Origin: Candidatus Gastranaerophilales bacterium
GTDB taxonomy: Bacteria > Cyanobacteriota > Vampirovibrionia > Gastranaerophilales > Gastranaerophilaceae
Assembly: GCA_944323625.1 (NCBI GenBank)
Contig: CALUTD010000018.1
Location: forward strand, 1-48,274
Length of the DNA stretch: 48,274 nt
Direction: 5' to 3'
Below, one piece after another: positions 44,777-48,274 of the stretch (within the stretch, counting starts at the first letter, position 1; the number at the start of each line of letters is the position of its first letter). The notes beneath the pieces were generated by a model. The model saw nothing but the letters and a program-made list of their open reading frames with translations. It was not told the origin of the DNA and made no database searches. Both the position numbers and the translations under genes were made by a program.

Positions 44777-46405
44777 TTAACATACATATTGAATATCGAG
44801 TCTGTTTGAAATATGCTTATCGACCGTAATTAAAGCATCAGACCTTCCGATAGGAAGTGTTGAATTGCCGACAGGACCCATTAATTTTTTTAATTCCATA
44901 TCGGTTGCAATAAAATAATTAACAATATTTTGAGCTGCCGTATCTATATCAAGTCTTTTTGTAAGACAAATATCTTGCGTTGCAATACCTGCAGGACACA
45001 ACCCCGTATTACACGCATTACATTTACCTGTATCATTTCCAACGCAACCCGCAATTTCAAGAAGCAGTCTGCCGGTAAATACACCGTTAGCCCCAAGACA
45101 TATAAGTTTAAATGCATCAGCAGCAAAACTTCCCGTTTGACCAAGACCGCCGCCCGCGAACAAAGGAATTTCCCCCTGTCTGCCCTGATGAACAGCAGCG
45201 AGATAACAATCTCTTAATTTTGATGTTATAGGGTGCCCCGTATGGTCTAATGATATCTCATGCGCAGCCCCGGTTCCTCCTGCCAAACCGTCAAGGAAAA
45301 ACCCGCCTACAATATTATAAGGATCTCTTAACAGATTATTATAAACAGATACGCTTGTTACAGATGCAGCAACTTTTATTGCAACTGGAACTCTAAAATT
45401 AAATGCGGCATTCATTGAAAGGAACATTTTTTGAACACTCTCCTCAATGGAATATAACCCCTGATGAGTAGGCGGACTCAATAAATCCGCTCTCGGAACA
45501 CCTCTTATTTCCTGAACATATCTTACAACTTTACTTGCCATTAATAAGCCGCCATCACCCGGTTTTGCACCTTGTCCTATTTTAATTAAAAGCCCTGCGG
45601 GATCTTCAACCATATCAGGCAGCGCTTGAATTATTCTGTTCCATCCAAAATGCCCCGATGCTATTTGGACTATCATATATTTTACATATCTTGATTTTAA
45701 GAGTCTAACGGGCATGCCGCCTTCTCCCGTACACATCCTTACAGGCAGGCCCACTACTTCATTTAAATATGCAGTTGCTATTGCCATAGCTTCCCACATA
45801 CGCCACGATACCGCCCCTATTGACATATCTCCCATTAAAATGGGATATATCCATCTATTTGGCGGCAATTGTTTAGATAATTCCATTTTTCCGTTTGAAG
45901 AATGCAAATCAAGCTTATCTGCAGATAGAATACGTCCGAAAGGAGTTCTCAATTCAAACTGATGTCTTGCTGCATCTAATGACGGGTCTGTCATTTGAGA
46001 GATTCTTCCGATTTTAATTTTATCTAAAGTTCTTCCTTCGGTATTCAAATTAGAGCGGCCGCCTTTTTTTAATGACTCTGCTTTTGCGGCCCTGTATCTG
46101 ACTGAATAACGGTCATTTGGATTTCTTACAGCTTTTATGGCTCCGTTAGGGCAAACTCTTGAACACATTCCGCAGCCTCTACAGTGATGTTGGAACGATA
46201 CTTGCTGCTTTATCGTAATAATTCTGTCAAAAGAAGGCTTTGTAAGCCCTTGAGATGGCTTTCTTCTTTTTTCAACTTCAGGTTTTATGGCGCCAAAAGA
46301 ACAAGCAGCCGTGCATTTACCGCATTGAATACATTTTGATTCATCATATTCTATTATCCACGGTAAGTCATCTAAATGTAATTGATTTATATTTACTGCT
46401 GCCAT
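44777..46405 (-). CDS. Glutamate synthase, FMN-binding synthase subunit (archaeal type) with ferredoxin N-terminus
   Basis: 542 aa. Two [4Fe-4S] motifs at the N-terminus (C-I-Q-C-G-K-C-T-A-A-C and C-R-G-C-G-M-C-S-R-V-C-P) precede the TIM-barrel synthase domain (about 160-540). That domain has I-G-Q-G-A-K-P-G-D-G-G, G-L-A-G-G-T-G-A-A, F-A-G-G-G-L-G, and cysteines for the 3Fe-4S cluster in C-N-A-C-N-T-G-L-C-P-A-G-I-A-T-Q. It forms glutamate from 2-oxoglutarate and ammonia channelled from the amidotransferase. The start overlaps the preceding gene by 13 bases. Confidence 0.93.
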   Translation of the reverse strand: MAAVNINQLHLDDLPWIIEYDESKCIQCGKCTAACSFGAIKPEVEKRRKPSQGLTKPSFDRIITIKQQVSFQHHCRGCGMCSRVCPNGAIKAVRNPNDRYSVRYRAAKAESLKKGGRSNLNTEGRTLDKIKIGRISQMTDPSLDAARHQFELRTPFGRILSADKLDLHSSNGKMELSKQLPPNRWIYPILMGDMSIGAVSWRMWEAMAIATAYLNEVVGLPVRMCTGEGGMPVRLLKSRYVKYMIVQIASGHFGWNRIIQALPDMVEDPAGLLIKIGQGAKPGDGGLLMASKVVRYVQEIRGVPRADLLSPPTHQGLYSIEESVQKMFLSMNAAFNFRVPVAIKVAASVTSVSVYNNLLRDPYNIVGGFFLDGLAGGTGAAHEISLDHTGHPITSKLRDCYLAAVHQGRQGEIPLFAGGGLGQTGSFAADAFKLICLGANGVFTGRLLLEIAGCVGNDTGKCNACNTGLCPAGIATQDICLTKRLDIDTAAQNIVNYFIATDMELKKLMGPVGNSTLPIGRSDALITVDKHISNRLDIQYVC

Positions 46406-47499
46406 CTTTCCACCGTCAAATCATTTTTTACTATTATTGTTTCTTTTTCATTCGGATAAATATCTTTTGTAATATCTCTGTTTGGCAAAACATCATTAAT
46501 TCCGGTAACTTCAGAGGTCATTATAACAGTATCATCATTATGACCTATTACTACAGGTCTTAACTTTTTTGAATCACAAACACAAAGCATTTCTCCATCA
46601 GGCAAAACACCCAAAATAGTATTAGGTCCGTTAATTTCCAAATGAGATAAAGAAGCTTTTATTCTGAGCAAAACATCTCTATCCGGGCGCGCTTCTATTT
46701 CTTCAAACGGCAGCGGAGTTATAGTATGTTTAAAATATTGAATAGGCCAATTTAATATTTTATTTGTGTAGTGAAGAGTATACAAAAAGCATTGAGAATC
46801 CGATTCAAAACCTATATACCCCTTATATAAAGAACGTTGATAATCTCTATTTTTCTCAAAAAATGTATTTTCGCCGTTAGCGAGTATTGTATAGCCGTCT
46901 AAAAAAAACGGATGAGCGGCATACCTTACTATGTCATAATTTGTATTTTGTCTGCACTGTGCTGTAATAACTTTTGCGCATAAATCTTCATTTTCTTCCC
47001 AAAGACCAAAATAAGTTCCGATATCTTTAGGACTGCCTATTTCTTTTAAAGTAAGAACATCTGGCCAAAAAGAGTACATATACCCCGAATTATCTTTCTC
47101 TAGTTCTCTTCTTAGAAGGAGAGCAGTATCAATTAAAAGTTCTTCTTTTTCTTCTTTAGTTGCATACTTATGACTTTTTGGATATTGAAAAGTTTCAAAA
47201 ACATAATTAGGCATAGGCTCAATTTTCAAGCCCTTTATATTGTTTATTTCAGGCGCCCATTGAAGCACCCTTGTAAAACCCAAATCGTGTAAAATATCTT
47301 CGGCTCTTCTTGTACCTTCAACGGTAGCAGCCATAGATAGTGTAGGTAAACTTTTATGTGCAGCAAATATTCCGCCTAAATCTTGCATGACAAACGCGAA
47401 ACCCGAATTATCATGACCTTTTTGCTGTGAACGCATAAGTTTTAAGGCTATCGACGGGTGTAAATACTTCTTTGATTTTATTGCGCCTATTCTACACAT
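46393..47499 (-). CDS. Glutamate synthase, class II glutamine amidotransferase subunit
   Basis: 368 aa. M-C-R-I-G-A-I puts the nucleophile cysteine at position 2. Later R-S-Q-Q-K-G-H-D-N-S-G, C-R-Q-N-T-N-Y-D-I-V-R-Y-A-A-H-P-F, and L-A-N-G-E-N-T complete the Ntn-type glutaminase. It frees ammonia from glutamine for the synthase subunit. It is the first gene of the three-gene unit; the separate amidotransferase, FMN and GXGXG proteins mark the archaeal/thermotogal layout. No NADPH-dependent small subunit lies in the window, so reduced ferredoxin is the probable donor. Confidence 0.92.
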   Translation of the reverse strand: MCRIGAIKSKKYLHPSIALKLMRSQQKGHDNSGFAFVMQDLGGIFAAHKSLPTLSMAATVEGTRRAEDILHDLGFTRVLQWAPEINNIKGLKIEPMPNYVFETFQYPKSHKYATKEEKEELLIDTALLLRRELEKDNSGYMYSFWPDVLTLKEIGSPKDIGTYFGLWEENEDLCAKVITAQCRQNTNYDIVRYAAHPFFLDGYTILANGENTFFEKNRDYQRSLYKGYIGFESDSQCFLYTLHYTNKILNWPIQYFKHTITPLPFEEIEARPDRDVLLRIKASLSHLEINGPNTILGVLPDGEMLCVCDSKKLRPVVIGHNDDTVIMTSEVTGINDVLPNRDITKDIYPNEKETIIVKNDLTVERWQQ

Positions 47500-47519
47500 A
47501 CTACTCTATTGTCGTATCT

Positions 47520-48274
47520 ATTAGCACGAATGTCAAGAAAATATTTAGAATAAGTACTGAACTTAATCTAATTAAATGTAATCCTTGTCTATGTTAAACA
47601 ATTTGATGACGAAATTTGACAGCCTATATTTCCTTTCCCACAGCGACGTGTTTATAGTAATTTAGAATTGTTGTGGTAGAAACCACAACCTACATTTGAA
47701 ACTAATCTAAATAAAAAATAAAAATTTAAAGTCCATTGCGTAGGACAGTTAACCTCTTAGTGAGGAAACAGCAAGGTGAGCACTGTCTGGCGGATTTTCC
47801 GCCCGCAGCGGCGGGATCCTAGTTTAGTTCAACTTTATTCTAACGAAGATTAACTTATTGTTTGAGTTGAGGCGAAAGCCGAAATGAGGACAGCCGAAGG
47901 CGAACGAACGACAGGCTTGAGCACGAAGGATTTTCAAGACAGCCGAACTAGCCCGTAGGCTAGATATAACACATACTTCAATTGTCATCCTGAGGAGCGA
48001 AGCGAGCTCAGGATCTTACCGGCATGGGATAAAAACATAAGTACTATAAAGAATCTTGTAAAATCAATATGAGATTCACTATCGGTAAGATTCTGAACCG
48101 GCAGAGCCGGCGCTCCTAACTGGATTAAATTGTAATTCTCTATTGGTAAGATTCTGAACAAGTCAAAATCTACGCAATAAATTGCTCGATTTTTAGACTT
48201 CTTGGATTTCCCTCTCGGCTCAGGCATTCTGCTTCATTTCGCAAAAATCTTACGATTTTTTCTTCATTCCGCCT
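47520..48274. other. Gene-free, repeat- and hairpin-rich intergenic region
   Basis: No convincing gene. Features: a perfect hairpin GTTGTGGT/ACCACAAC (47670-47677 with 47682-47689); GGCGG/CCGCC and CCCGC/GCGGG hairpins near 47789-47815; a diverged copy of the 28376 segment from about 47814; ATCCTGAG/CTCAGGAT (47987-47994 with 48007-48014) around a GCGAAGCG loop; GGTAAGATTCTGAAC twice (48084, 48145); and CCGGC-AGA-GCCGG (48099). It is richer in GC than the genes around it. The region continues past the window end. Confidence 0.7.

Noticed and set aside
47740-47840. A structured RNA such as RNase P or 6S RNA in the GC-rich patch
   Set aside because: Hairpins are present, but none of the conserved core words of these RNAs could be found.
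47985-48227. 80-codon minus-strand frame
   Set aside because: It lies wholly in stacked intergenic repeats, with no ribosome binding site and no recognisable protein features.

Overview
This 48 kb window is AT-rich and most likely comes from a gut member of the Melainabacteria/Vampirovibrionia (order Gastranaerophilales), the non-photosynthetic sister group of Cyanobacteria. This is inference from gene content, not from a marker phylogeny. The evidence is: a cyanobacterial-style fusion of a ThiD2-like domain to thiamine-phosphate synthase; an SLH-domain envelope protein; a diderm envelope (LptB, LptF, LspA); fermentative AdhE beside the NADH sensor Rex; two short pseudopilins with the FTLAEVLIT-type N-terminus; and many proteins with a short N-terminal S-F-K-G-like motif.

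Layout. 1-2.2 kb: a small orphan gene, tRNA-Lys(CTT), an SLH protein and rpsU (57 codons, easily missed). 2.2-7.1 kb: a GT-C-type membrane protein, then rex and adhE on the minus strand. 7.2-14.4 kb: a pseudopilin gene broken by a run of ten G, then a 2084-aa protein with 17 tandem repeats and an HD domain. 14.4-23.5 kb: an acyltransferase, a GNAT-like protein, a divergent PRPP synthetase, a TPR protein, ispG, a phosphodiesterase and a 964-aa protein with a duplicated module. 23.5-28.7 kb is the accessory part: tRNA-Thr and tRNA-Asn, a copy of the tRNA-Asn 3' end about 0.9 kb downstream, a possible ART-fold gene, a decayed large serine recombinase, two tandem paralogues, dispersed repeats and tRNA-Lys(TTT). 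28.9-34.6 kb: a probable eight-gene envelope operon (lptB, lptF, phosphodiester glycosidase-like, PQ-loop-like, NTF2-like, lspA, rluD, small membrane protein). 34.7-35.6 kb: a second ten-G locus with its own promoter and terminator, followed by an intact pseudopilin. 35.6-43.6 kb: ahcY, a glyoxalase, an ECF sigma/anti-sigma pair, thiE, tRNA-Glu, two orphans, a second GT-C protein and an acidic protein. 43.7-47.5 kb: a three-gene archaeal-type glutamate synthase. 47.5-48.3 kb: hairpin- and repeat-rich DNA without a gene.

Most striking are the two G10 tracts. Each follows a ribosome binding site and a nine-codon leader ending in ACG, and each is followed by TATTTT. The first lies in a pseudopilin gene whose start codon is out of frame with its body by one base, as expected of an OFF phase variant. 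The second is a stand-alone mini-transcript closed by a terminator. Next is the N-terminal S-F-K-G-like motif, shared by six otherwise mostly unrelated proteins here that have no Sec signal; its role is unknown to me.
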